NCBI GenBank assembly: GCA_011389735.1
Contig: JAABTS010000038.1
Coordinates: 1-39,288 of the forward strand
DNA from: Desulfobacteraceae bacterium
GTDB lineage: Bacteria; Desulfobacterota; Desulfobacteria; Desulfobacterales; JAABTS01
Length of the DNA: 39,288 nucleotides
Direction: 5' to 3'
Shown: in pieces, positions 1 to 8,300 of the stretch
How positions within the stretch are numbered: position 1 is the stretch's first letter
Layout: each line of letters begins with the position of its first letter
Notes under the pieces: model-generated
Seen by the model: the letters and a program-made list of their open reading frames with translations, nothing else
Told to the model about the DNA's origin: nothing
Database searches by the model: none
Position numbers and translations under genes: made by a program

Positions 1-1074
1 CTCTCTGGAAGGAAAAAAACGGCGTAAAATATATTTCAGCTTTGCTGAAACGCCATGGGTTTTCCGTAACCGGTATAATACTGAATCAACCGGGATATCA
101 CACCGGCATTTAAACAATCTTGCAAAAGCGTCATCGATACATGCGGCGGGAACATGCGGCGTATAGTTCATTGTATAGTTCATTGGAATGGAACCGGAAA
201 AAATATCCTGTCCGAAAACCTTTTCAGTAAGCAGCAGCGCCAACACCAGGCATCTTTCCATCCGCCATTGACTCGCCCGTTTCCATACCCTGTCCCAATC
301 GATTCGATCCCGGTAATGGTTTATCACGGCGGCGATATCCCATAATTTTCGAAGACCGTTTCCAAACAGGTCATAATACGCCAGATGCAAAGCTAAACAG
401 AGGACCAAATCCTCGGGGCATAAAACGTTTATTTGCAGACCGGCGATTGATTCGGTAGAGGAGCGCCGCCAGAGACCTTCCAGGTCAATATTGAAAGGAT
501 TTTCCTGATCGGCGATGGATAGATGAAGCTCGATCATGATTTTGGAGCCGGGATAATAAACCGGCGGGAAATGCCTGTGGCCGGGCTGTATCCTGGGTGG
601 TATCGTAACCGGAACATTTTTTGATCCAGATCGAGCATCCCCAAAAAACCTGTACCCGTTGTCAAGCAACGATTTTACGCTTCCGGCGAAATCCGATTTT
701 TTGACCAGAATATCGATATCGGCCATCCGGCGCAAAGCAATGTCGCCATAGACGGCTTCCGCCAGATGGCAGCCTTTAAGAACGATCAGGCTGATGTTTT
801 CATTGGATAAAACGCCGGTCAACCTTTTCAGTTCATCGTAAAAGAACACATTCCGGGCGGCGTTCGCCAGATAAGATCTATATAATTTTTCAATTTCTTC
901 AGGCGGCGGTTCGCCGGACAATCCATTTACACGTATATTCCTGTATATCAAGGGAGATACTCCGTATGTTGCTGACAGGTTCACAATTTCGCGCCATTGC
1001 GATTCATCGAGGTTTTTTATGTCAAACCGTGTTCTCCCGGAAACAAGCTGCGCCAAAACCGAAATGCTTCCCAA
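1..1074 (-). CDS. Nucleotidyltransferase family protein (NTP_transf_5-like), C-terminus beyond window
   Basis: An open frame runs from a TTG at 1074 to the left edge (358 codons visible, no stop). AGAAGG lies 9 bases before the TTG, and an in-frame TGA lies seven codons upstream, so TTG is the likely start; the first in-frame ATG would cut off the fold's N-terminus. Residues 99-124 read LKG..LAEAVYG then RRMADIDILV: the nucleotidyltransferase pattern of a conserved LKG loop followed by two metal-binding Asp (D119, D121). A further acidic strand IELHLS (about 181-186) and a later HLAYYDLFG..RKLWDIA segment match my memory of Pfam PF14907 proteins, which often sit in exopolysaccharide or exosortase loci. 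The substrate is unknown. A 12-bp tandem duplication near 167-190 repeats the residues MNYT. Family confidence is good, biological role low. Confidence 0.8.
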   Translation of the reverse strand, partial: MGSISVLAQLVSGRTRFDIKNLDESQWREIVNLSATYGVSPLIYRNIRVNGLSGEPPPEEIEKLYRSYLANAARNVFFYDELKRLTGVLSNENISLIVLKGCHLAEAVYGDIALRRMADIDILVKKSDFAGSVKSLLDNGYRFFGDARSGSKNVPVTIPPRIQPGHRHFPPVYYPGSKIMIELHLSIADQENPFNIDLEGLWRRSSTESIAGLQINVLCPEDLVLCLALHLAYYDLFGNGLRKLWDIAAVINHYRDRIDWDRVWKRASQWRMERCLVLALLLTEKVFGQDIFSGSIPMNYTMNYTPHVPAACIDDAFARLFKCRCDIPVDSVLYRLRKTHGVSAKLKYILRRFFPSRE

Positions 1075-1181
1075 TCGATAAATCCTTCTAAATCATTGTA
1101 AATTTATATCAGGGCGTCCGACACCGACATCGCAGTATACGAAGAAACCGCAAAGCAGAAGGCGTCATGACCGCGAAACAG

Positions 1182-1285
1182 CTACAAGGATCAAATATAA
1201 AAAAGGATTTATAAAAAAAAGATGAGCTAACGAAGCGAGTCCCAATCCTTTCTTATAAATCCTTTCTTATACAAAATCCTTGTAG
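1182..1285. repeat. 104-bp near-palindromic element
   Basis: The arms 1182-1218 and 1249-1285 are inverted copies matching at 31 of 37 positions. They start with ten identical bases (CTACAAGGAT) and contain a 13-base identical block (AAAGGATTTATAA). The loop is 1219-1248. Within the right arm the AAGGAT unit recurs with a spacing of about 15 bases. It lies in the 366-bp gap between wecG and the nucleotidyltransferase gene, where I see no coding signal. I found no obvious target-site duplication. It could be a MITE-like element, a REP-type hairpin or an unusual intercistronic hairpin. The rest of the gap (1286-1440) shows nothing I can name. Confidence 0.7.
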
Positions 1286-1440
1286 GGGCCGACAAAACTC
1301 GAGCATCAAGCAATAATGTTCATGTTAAAACAGTGATTTACAAAATTCCCTTACATTCAGACCGGACACGGTATAGGGCGGGCCGGAAAAATGGGAATTC
1401 GCCCAGGAAGGTAACATCATCGGCTCATTGGGCGCAATGG

Positions 1441-2223
1441 TTATTCGCGCCGTCGCCTGACGCGCTGTTTCATAACCGCCAGCATGAACAGGGGCGCTGA
1501 TATGAAGGTGCGCTGATAAAGACGGTCCGGCTGGCGAAGGAGACGGGGCAGCCATTCCAGACCCATTTGCTGAAACACCGGATGGGATCGTTTGACCCGA
1601 TCCGTAAAAAAATCAAACACCGCGCCAACAGGTCCGATGAATTTGACGTCAAGCTGGTCTCGGTGCTGATGAGTCCACTTCTCCTGCTTGGGCGCGGTCA
1701 TGCCCACCCATAGCACGTCCGGCCGGGCGCTGTTGACGGCGTCGATCATGCGCCGGTTGTCCGGTTCGGAAAATTCGGGTTTGAACGGCGGGGAACAGCA
1801 GCCGGCAATCCGAATGCGGGGAAACGTGGCTTCCATTTTGCTTTTGATGCGTGTCAGGTTGTCTTCCGATGAGCCCAGAAAAAAGACGCTGTAGCCGCCC
1901 AGCCGGTCGAGTTCGCGGTGCAGGCCCATGAAGATGTCGGTACCGGTGATGCGGCGCTGAAGAACGCCGCCCGTCAGCCGCGAGGCGATGACAATGCCTA
2001 TTCCGTCGGGAACGAGGAGATCAGCGGCCATCAGGGCTTGGTGGAAGTCCAGGTCTTTTCGGGCGACCATCAGGGAATGGGGATTGGCGCAGGCCAGGTA
2101 GCGGCCCGTGTCGCCGGCCTGAATCCAGACCAGAATCTGCCGGATGCAATCTGTGGCCGACAGGGTGACGACCGGATATTGAAGGATGGTTTCCCGGTTT
2201 CGGGCCGGCGCCGCGTCAATCAT
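1441..2223 (-). CDS. WecG/TagA/CpsF family glycosyltransferase
   Basis: A 260-residue protein of the WecG/TagA/CpsF family (PF03808, GT26). These enzymes transfer a sugar such as ManNAc(A) from a UDP donor to a lipid-linked acceptor at the cytoplasmic membrane during surface-polysaccharide assembly. Visible family motifs are CANPHSLMVARKD, LLVPDGIGIV, RITGTDIFM, a Rossmann-like FFLGSSEDN, VGMTAPKQEKW, and a C-terminal GPVGAVFDFFTDRVKRSHP..GLEWLPRLL. Length is normal. The ATG at 2223 overlaps the stop of a decayed upstream frame (ATGATTGA), so it was probably translationally coupled to a lost gene. Together with the nucleotidyltransferase-like gene it marks the end of a polysaccharide cluster. 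The exact sugar cannot be read from sequence. Confidence 0.93.
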   Translation of the reverse strand: MIDAAPARNRETILQYPVVTLSATDCIRQILVWIQAGDTGRYLACANPHSLMVARKDLDFHQALMAADLLVPDGIGIVIASRLTGGVLQRRITGTDIFMGLHRELDRLGGYSVFFLGSSEDNLTRIKSKMEATFPRIRIAGCCSPPFKPEFSEPDNRRMIDAVNSARPDVLWVGMTAPKQEKWTHQHRDQLDVKFIGPVGAVFDFFTDRVKRSHPVFQQMGLEWLPRLLRQPDRLYQRTFISAPLFMLAVMKQRVRRRRE

Positions 2224-2355
2224 GCATCACCTTTTCCAGGTTCGCCGCGAGGCGCGCCGTAACCTGTTTCTGTCCTTCCGGATTGAGAGATGGATGGGAT
2301 CATAGAACAGGTCGTGACTGGGGTGATGAAAATCATGCCAATTTTAGTCAAATTT
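2216..2355 (-). pseudogene. C-terminal relic of an SGNH-hydrolase-like gene
   Basis: Read on the minus strand, this stretch gives NWHDFHHPSHDLFYDPIHL, a 2-bp frame change, then NPEGQKQVTARLAANLEKV-MHD and a stop at 2216-2218. An Asp/His-containing tail with H-L-N-P-E-G is typical of the catalytic end of SGNH/GDSL-type acyl hydrolases or O-acetylation accessory proteins. The sequence CATCTCTCAATCC has one extra TC relative to the in-frame CATCTCAATCC, and a TAA interrupts the frame just before NWHDF. No intact N-terminal part is visible upstream to 2660. The old stop overlaps the wecG start (ATGATTGA), as in an operon pair. The coding reading is seen directly; the family is a pattern-based inference. 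Confidence 0.6.
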
Positions 2356-2517
2356 TTCCTCCCGAATTTGTTCCGAATCTGAGGCACAACCAAAAAGTGA
2401 ATTGACTGACCGGTAACTGATTTCTCGATCAAAATTTACTGGAACAAAAGCAGGATGAAAGGAATAAAAACCAGATGATACTTTTATCCCAAATTAAATG
2501 GATTTTCATCACCCCAG
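2318..2517. repeat. 17-bp perfect inverted repeat flanking a gene-free stretch
   Basis: CTGGGGTGATGAAAATC at 2318-2334 recurs inverted at 2501-2517. The left copy lies inside the hydrolase relic, where it encodes DFHHPS on the minus strand; the right copy would encode the same residues on the plus strand. The 440-bp region 2224-2660 otherwise holds no gene I can support; short frames on both strands lack family features and ribosome sites. Confidence 0.6.
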
Positions 2518-2660
2518 CGGAAAGCACAGGACCATACATCACGGACGGCCTTTTTGAAATTAAAAGAGGTTGCATTTCGGTCCATGGCATATTAATAAAA
2601 AACAAACCGGAACATTCCATTTTATACGATTAAACCCATCATGATTGCGGAGGGGCTGTA

Positions 2661-3251
2661 ATGACGCAAGTGTTCGGCGATTTCATCGAATTGAACGATA
2701 CGAAGGAATACCTGATCATCAGTTTCTCGTCCCAAACCCTTCCGATTCACGAACGATGGCGCAACAACAGCCTTTCAGCAAATTTTCTCGCCGATTACTG
2801 GGGGTCGTTTTACACCATATCGGATAAGGCGTCGGAACGATCCCGAAACGAAGTCCGGGACGCCGTCAGTTATATTGTCAATGAGCTGCTTGAAAACGCA
2901 TTGAAATACAGCGACCCGGAATCGGATGCGCCGATTCGAATCAGGCTCTTCATGTCGGAAGATTCGCTTCGGTTTTACATTACAAACAGCATTGCGCCGC
3001 AGGAAATCAGTCGGTTCCGGAAACAAATCGAATCGATACTGGAAGGGGACACAAAGGAATTATACATACAAACATTGGAGCGGAATGCAAAAAACGATTC
3101 CGGCGGCGATTCAGGACTGGGACTTTTAACTCTGATCAACGACTATAACGCCGGACTCGCCTGGAAATTCGACAAACAGGAGAAAAACCACGATACCGAT
3201 ATCGTTACCACAATGGTTCGGCTGGCCGTGAGTCGGTCAAGGCCTTCGTGA
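2661..3251 (+). CDS. GHKL-like ATP-binding regulator (slr1658/DUF6272 type)
   Basis: A 196-residue cytoplasmic protein. The motif YIVNELLENALKYS (about residues 74-87) is the N-box of GHKL ATPases, and GGDSGLGLLTLINDY (about 151-165) is the G-box region; there is no phosphoacceptor His domain. This resembles anti-sigma-factor-type serine kinases and the protein set I remember as slr1658-like regulators. The next gene is a STAS protein, the expected partner. Together they suggest a partner-switching module controlling a sigma factor or an enzyme, with the kinase phosphorylating or sequestering the STAS protein. GGAGGGG sits just before the ATG. No cognate phosphatase or sigma factor is nearby. 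The target is unknown. Confidence 0.8.
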   Translation: MTQVFGDFIELNDTKEYLIISFSSQTLPIHERWRNNSLSANFLADYWGSFYTISDKASERSRNEVRDAVSYIVNELLENALKYSDPESDAPIRIRLFMSEDSLRFYITNSIAPQEISRFRKQIESILEGDTKELYIQTLERNAKNDSGGDSGLGLLTLINDYNAGLAWKFDKQEKNHDTDIVTTMVRLAVSRSRPS

Positions 3252-3291
3252 CACGCGAAACCGAAACATCATGAACAGTTTGGAGCGGCAT

Positions 3292-3636
3292 ATGGAAATC
3301 AACGGGGAAAACTACAAAGTGTGCTTTAGTCGAGAAACAACCACCATCGTTTGTGAAGGATCTTTAAGACTCTATGGCGCCGCAGCCTATGGAGACATTT
3401 CGGCCTTGCTCGAAAAAGCGGCGGAAACGAAAGCCGAAATCATCACGTTAGACCTCCGCAAACTCAAGTTTCTGAATAGTTCCGGAATCAACGTGATTTC
3501 CAAGTTCGTCATCAAGGTTCGCAATCAAAAAAGCTCCAAACTGACCGTGCTGGGAGCAAAACAATTTCCCTGGCAGCAAAAATCATTGAAAAACCTGAAC
3601 CGCCTCATGCCCGACCTGGAACTCGAATTCGAATGA
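3292..3636 (+). CDS. STAS-domain protein (slr1659 type)
   Basis: A 114-residue single-domain STAS protein. IITLDLRKLKFLNSSGINVISKFV is the usual beta-strand, loop and helix around the phosphorylatable Ser, and NSSGIN is the anti-sigma-antagonist signature. I chose the ATG at 3292 rather than 3271 because GGAG lies seven bases before it, while the earlier ATG has no ribosome site. It follows the GHKL protein by about 40 bases and probably forms its switch partner. A short W-containing segment (FPWQQKSLKNLNRLMP) near the end resembles what I recall of slr1659-like proteins. The downstream target is not evident from the neighbours. Confidence 0.85.
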   Translation: MEINGENYKVCFSRETTTIVCEGSLRLYGAAAYGDISALLEKAAETKAEIITLDLRKLKFLNSSGINVISKFVIKVRNQKSSKLTVLGAKQFPWQQKSLKNLNRLMPDLELEFE

Positions 3637-3759
3637 CAACCCCGGGCGGTTCCGTTCCTCCCTGCGATGTTTTCGTCATCCCCAATCCAAACAGAGGCGT
3701 TTGAGGTTGACGCACGACCGGCGAATCTGGTATCGATAGTTGATTGAGGCTTTCAGAAA

Positions 3760-3788
3760 TTGAATTTCACAAAGCGGCGGGAGATAAT
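3760..3788 (+). promoter_or_regulatory. Promoter-like element A (TTGAAT-17-GATAAT)
   Basis: The -35-like TTGAAT (3760-3765), a 17-base spacer and the -10-like GATAAT (3783-3788) lie upstream of the Nudix gene. The spacer contains CAAAGCGGCGGGA. A closely similar element occurs upstream of the HD-GYP gene (11985-12014), including the GCGGCGGG block inside the spacer. The shared layout supports a functional element rather than chance, but activity is not shown. Confidence 0.4.
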
Positions 3789-3827
3789 ACTATTCCTGTA
3801 TATCCAGGGGCGGCGGCACAGTGGAAT

Positions 3828-3857
3828 TTGATTTCCGAAAAGACAGCGGAATAATAC
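3828..3857 (+). promoter_or_regulatory. Second promoter candidate for the Nudix gene
   Basis: TTGATT (3828-3833), 18 bases, then TAATAC (3852-3857), about 55 bases before the Nudix ATG. This is a sigma70-like arrangement judged by eye only. The 275-bp gap 3637-3911 holds nothing else that I can identify. Confidence 0.35.
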
Positions 3858-3911
3858 AGAGCGTATTTCATAAGTAGATAACATACTGTAATTTCAGGAA
3901 ATGAACAGATC

Positions 3912-4352
3912 ATGGGATCAAACGAACACTACCGAAATCCATTATTGACAGTCGATATAATTATTGAAATCGAATCCGGAATCGTCCTTATCGAACGAAA
4001 AAATCCTCCTTTTGGATGGGCGATTCCAGGCGGTTTCGTCGATTACGGAGAATCTCTTGAAACGGCCGCCGTCAGGGAGGCAAAGGAAGAAACGAGTCTC
4101 GACGTTACTCTGGACAGCCAGTTTCACACCTATTCAGATCCCGGCCGCGACCCTAGACATCATTCGGTCACGACCGTTTATATCGGCGTAGCCGAAGGAA
4201 CTCCAAAAGCCGCGGACGACGCCGGAAATCTGGATATTTTTACAAAAGATACGCTGCCCCTGACAATCGTATTCGATCATCGAACGATTCTGGATCATTA
4301 TTTCCTGTATAAAAACGGAGAAAAAAAGCGTAACATTTTCCGTTTGTCTTGA
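3912..4352 (+). CDS. Nudix hydrolase
   Basis: A 146-residue cytoplasmic Nudix pyrophosphohydrolase that would split nucleoside diphosphates linked to another group (for example ADP-ribose or oxidised nucleotides). The Nudix box lies at residues 41-63: G41, E47, then REAKEE (55-60), which binds Mg2+. The usual Gly near the end of the box is Ser62. [17 protein letters not shown] fits the small ADP-ribose pyrophosphatase-like branch, but the substrate cannot be fixed. AGG is twelve bases before the ATG, a weak ribosome site. The Smr-domain gene follows after 32 bases, so the two may be co-transcribed. Confidence 0.9.
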   Translation: MGSNEHYRNPLLTVDIIIEIESGIVLIERKNPPFGWAIPGGFVDYGESLETAAVREAKEETSLDVTLDSQFHTYSDPGRDPRHHSVTTVYIGVAEGTPKAADDAGNLDIFTKDTLPLTIVFDHRTILDHYFLYKNGEKKRNIFRLS

Positions 4353-4384
4353 AATACGGTATATGATTCCTGAAAGGAGGCGCC

Positions 4385-5092
4385 ATGAAGCCCACAAAAC
4401 GATCTTTTGGCGAATCCCCCGGCCTTTCGCGGCCGTTTGAAAACCTTGACGCCCTGTTAAAACAAAATTCCGTTCAGGTTGCGAAATCGCCTGAATCCGC
4501 GTCGCCTGAAAAACCGGAGCCTATCCCTCCCAAAAACGATCAAGACCTTTTCCGGGACGCCATGGCCGATGTCGTTCCGCTTTCACGAGGCGAACGGCGC
4601 GTATCCGCCGCACGGCGTGTTTATTACGACCCTGATGATATGGATTTCGACGCCGAATCGATGGAACGGCTCAAGGATCTTGTAGAAAGCGGAAAAGGCT
4701 TTGTCGTGGCGGATACATCAGAATACATGGAAGGAATTAACCATCGCGCTCATCCGGAAATCCTCGAAAGGCTCCATCGCGGCGATTTCACGGTACAGGC
4801 GTCGATCGATCTTCACGGATACAATGTTCAATCGGCCAAGGAATCGTTCGACGATTTCATCAAGGACGCCATCGCATCGGGAAAACGATCCGTTCTTGTC
4901 GTCCACGGCAGGGGACTGTCGTCGCCGAAAAAGCCCGTATTGAAAACCAAAGTCAAGGAATGGCTCACTTCCGGACCTTTCAGAAAATGGGTGCTGGCCT
5001 TTTCCAGCGCCCGCTCATGCGACGGCGGCGCAGGCGCCACCTACGTGCTGCTCAGGAACCGCCCTTTGACTAAACGGCACAGGAAATGTTGA
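4385..5092 (+). CDS. Smr/MutS2-domain protein, putative endonuclease
   Basis: A 235-residue protein with a low-complexity, Pro/Glu-rich N-terminus (about 1-60), a middle segment, and a C-terminal Smr domain (about 135-225). Smr signatures are IDLHGYNVQSAKESF (the D-L-H-G motif), VLVVHGRGLSS (the H-G-R-G motif) and AFSSARSCDGGAGATYVLL. Stand-alone Smr proteins are structure-selective nucleases acting on DNA, or on RNA at collided ribosomes in some bacteria. The AGGAGG ribosome site five bases before the ATG is excellent. Its TGA stop (5090-5092) is also the first three bases of the heptamer array. The hrpA helicase just downstream would fit an RNA or translation-quality theme, which is only suggestive. 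Confidence 0.9.
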   Translation: MKPTKRSFGESPGLSRPFENLDALLKQNSVQVAKSPESASPEKPEPIPPKNDQDLFRDAMADVVPLSRGERRVSAARRVYYDPDDMDFDAESMERLKDLVESGKGFVVADTSEYMEGINHRAHPEILERLHRGDFTVQASIDLHGYNVQSAKESFDDFIKDAIASGKRSVLVVHGRGLSSPKKPVLKTKVKEWLTSGPFRKWVLAFSSARSCDGGAGATYVLLRNRPLTKRHRKC

Positions 5093-5284
5093 ATTTTGAA
5101 TGTTGAATGTTGAATGTTGAATGCTGAATTTTGAATGCTGAATGCTGAATGTTGAATGTTGAATGCTGAATTTTGAATGCTGAATGTTGAATGCTGAATG
5201 TTGAATTTTGAATGTTGAATGCTGAATTTTGAATGCTGAATGCTGAATGTGAATTTTGAATGTTGAATCCTGAATGCTGAATGC
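5090..5284 (+). repeat. Heptanucleotide tandem array, 28 units
   Basis: Tandem units of seven bases, TGAATGT, TGAATGC or TGAATTT (one TGAATCC), run for 195 bases. Counting by hand gives 28 units, of which unit 23 lacks one base. The array starts exactly on the TGA stop of the Smr gene and ends about 36 bases before the hrpA ATG. Because 21 bases equal three units, the minus strand reads as a repeating heptapeptide of the type FNIQHSA, which explains two long antisense frames there; these are not genes. Such arrays are known to vary in copy number. Confidence 0.97.
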
Positions 5285-5320
5285 TCCTCTGAAATTTAAT
5301 ATCTGAAAACCTATAGCGAC

Positions 5321-8300
5321 ATGCCAAATCCAATAAAGTTTGAAAAACTGCGGCGTCTTATTCCCAAAGCCATGAGATCGGACCGCCACGCTCTGAACCA
5401 GGAATATAACCGGATTCAGCGAATCCTGCAATCGGATACGGCGAGTAAAACGCATGAGGATCGAATCCATCGATTAAGAGCCCGAATCCTGGATTCCGTG
5501 TATCTGCGAAAACGGCGAATGCAAACCGTCCCTGAGATTCGGTACAACGAACAATTGCCTATATTCGAGAAAAAAGACAATATCATCGACGCGATTTCCA
5601 GGAATCGTGTGGTGGTTATATCCGGGGAAACCGGTTCCGGAAAAACGACTCAGATTCCCAAATTCTGTTTGGCGGCGGGCCGAGGGATCGACGGGATGAT
5701 CGGATGCACTCAGCCGAGGCGGATCGCAGCCATGACCGTGGCCGGTCGTATCGCCGAAGAGCTGGGGCAGGAACTCGGCCGGTCGATCGGTTACAAGATC
5801 CGTTTTACCGATAAAACATCGCAGGAATCTCACATCAAAATCATGACCGACGGCGTCCTGCTGGCTGAGGCGCAGGGGGACCGGTTTTTAAACGATTACG
5901 ACACGATCATTGTCGATGAAGCCCATGAAAGAAGCCTCAATATCGATTTTGTGCTGGGTATCATCAAAAACCTACTGTTCAAACGTAAAGATCTGAAGCT
6001 CATTATCACCTCCGCCACCATCGACAAGGAGAAATTTTCCCGGGCTTTTTTCGACGCTCCGGTAATCGAGGTGTCAGGCCGCATGTATCCGGTGGAGGTT
6101 CGCTATTTTGTTGATGAGCATGATAACTCCGGCGACGGCGAAGAAGAGACGCATGTGGAAATGGCGGTTCGGGCCGTCTGGAAGCTGCATCGGGACACTC
6201 GGGTGAGCGGCGGAATCCTCGTTTTCATGCCCACCGAACAGGATATCCGGGAAACCTGTGAAATTTTGAACGGCCGCCTGGACGATGATAAAACCAACAA
6301 AAACGCCACTGTTTTTCCGCTCTATGCTCGAATGCCCGCATCGGAGCAGGGTCGGATTTTCGGAACGTGCCGGGGCCGGATGATCATTGTGGCCACCAAT
6401 ATCGCCGAGACATCGATAACCATTCCGGGGATTCAATATGTGGTGGATACGGGCCTGGCCAGGATTTCCCAATATTCGCCGCGGACACGAACGACTTCCC
6501 TGCCCGTGGCGCCGGTGTCCATGAGCAGCGCCGATCAGCGCAAAGGCCGGTGTGGCCGGGTGAGAGACGGTATTTGCGTTCGGCTTTTTTCCGAGTCCGA
6601 CTATCTGGGAAGGCCAAGGTTTACGCTTCCTGAAATTCTTCGATCCAACCTGGCTGAAGTCATCCTCCGAATGATCGCCTTGAAGCTGGGCGATGTGGAA
6701 CGGTTTCCATTTATCGACAGTCCGAATCCGAAGCAGATCCGTGACGGATTCGACATGCTGGTCGAACTTGGAGCGATAACGATGGGCCGCGAAAGGCCCG
6801 GAAAGACAAGGCTGCCCAAATTAACGCAAAAAGGTTTGCTCATGTCCAAAATGCCTCTGGACCCCAGGCTCTCCCGGATGTTGATCGAAGCCGAAGCCGC
6901 TGACTGTCTTGCGGAAATGACGATCATTGCGGCGGCTCTGAGCATTCAAGATCCCAGGGAGCGCCCCGCGGAAAAAGCCGAAGCCGCCGATTCGGCTCAC
7001 GCTGATTTCAAGCATCCGGAATCCGACTTTCTGACCCTGCTTCGAATCTGGAACAGGTATCACCAATTACGGCGATCGGAAAAAAGCCACTCGAAAATCA
7101 AGAAGTTCTGCAAGGCCAGATTCCTGTCATACCGGCGAATGCGGGAATGGTGCGATATTCACAATCAGATCAAGGGCGTTCTACTGGAAAACAATATCCG
7201 TTTGCCTTCCGATCCTCTGGTGGATATACCTGAAAAGCGAATCGGCGACTACCGGTACACAGCCGTCCACCGATGTATCACATGCGGTTTTCTGTCGAAC
7301 ATCGCCGTGAAAAAAGACAAAAATCTCTATACAGCGGCCAAAAACCGGGAAGCCATGATTTTTCCGGGATCGGGATTGTTCAACACGGCCGGAACCTGGG
7401 TGGTCGCGGCGGAAATGGTTGAAACATCACGGCTGTTCGCCCGCACCGTAGCTACGATCGATTCAGAGTGGATCGAGACACTGGGCGGCGAACAGCTTCG
7501 ATTCACGTACTCCGATCCGCATTGGGAACGTAAACGCGGTGAAGTCATGGCCAAAGAGCAGGTAAGTTTGTACGGCCTTATCATTGTTCAGGGAAGACCG
7601 GCTCGATACGGCCCTGTCGATCCCGATCACGCCAACGATATTTTCATCCGTAGCGTTCTGATTCAAGGCGATCTTGCCCGGCCGTTCCGTTTTATGCGCC
7701 GGAACCTGAATATGATTGACGAAATCAAGCAGATGGAAGACAAAATCCGGAGGCGGGACGTGCTGATCGGCGATGAAGAAATGTATTCGTTTTACAAAGA
7801 ACGTTTGCCCGGCGTATATGATATCCGCACCTTGAAAAAAATTCTTAAAGAAAAGGGAGAAGATTTTCTGGTCATGAACCGGGAAGAACTGCTTCGTTAC
7901 GAACCCGGCAGGGACCGGCTTGCGTTATACCCGGATCAGGTTTCGCTCGGGAACGTCGCCCTTCCCTGTGATTACCGGTTCAATCCGGGTATGCCGGACG
8001 ACGGCGTGACGGTCTGGGTGTCGAGCGACAAGGTGTCTCTCCTGAAACCTGAATCACTGGATTGGATCGCTCCCGGATTGTTGAACGAGAAAATCACCGC
8101 CCTCATCAAGGGTTTGCCCAAAACCTACCGGAAACAACTGGTCCCGGTCAACGAAACCGTGTCCATAATTTTGAAAAAAATGACGACGCCAAAAGCAGCC
8201 GATCTGAATGAAGGATCATTGATTTCAAAATTGAGCCGGTTTATCAATGACCATTTCGGCGTGGATATCCCCGCATCGGCGTGGCCCTTAAAATCTCTTC

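Noticed and set aside
1325-1555. 76-residue minus frame at the end of wecG
   Set aside because: Mostly overlaps the wecG coding region in another frame; no supporting signal.
2429-2620. 63-residue minus frame upstream of the hydrolase relic
   Set aside because: No ribosome site, no recognisable motif, and it spans the inverted-repeat arm; kept only as gene-free sequence.
5090-5284. Possible CRISPR array
   Set aside because: Units are seven bases with no spacers; a simple tandem repeat.
5015-5470. Long minus-strand frames with a heptapeptide repeat (IQHS-F type)
   Set aside because: They are the translation of the heptamer DNA array (three units = 21 bases) and extend into antisense of smr and hrpA; no ribosome site or family match.
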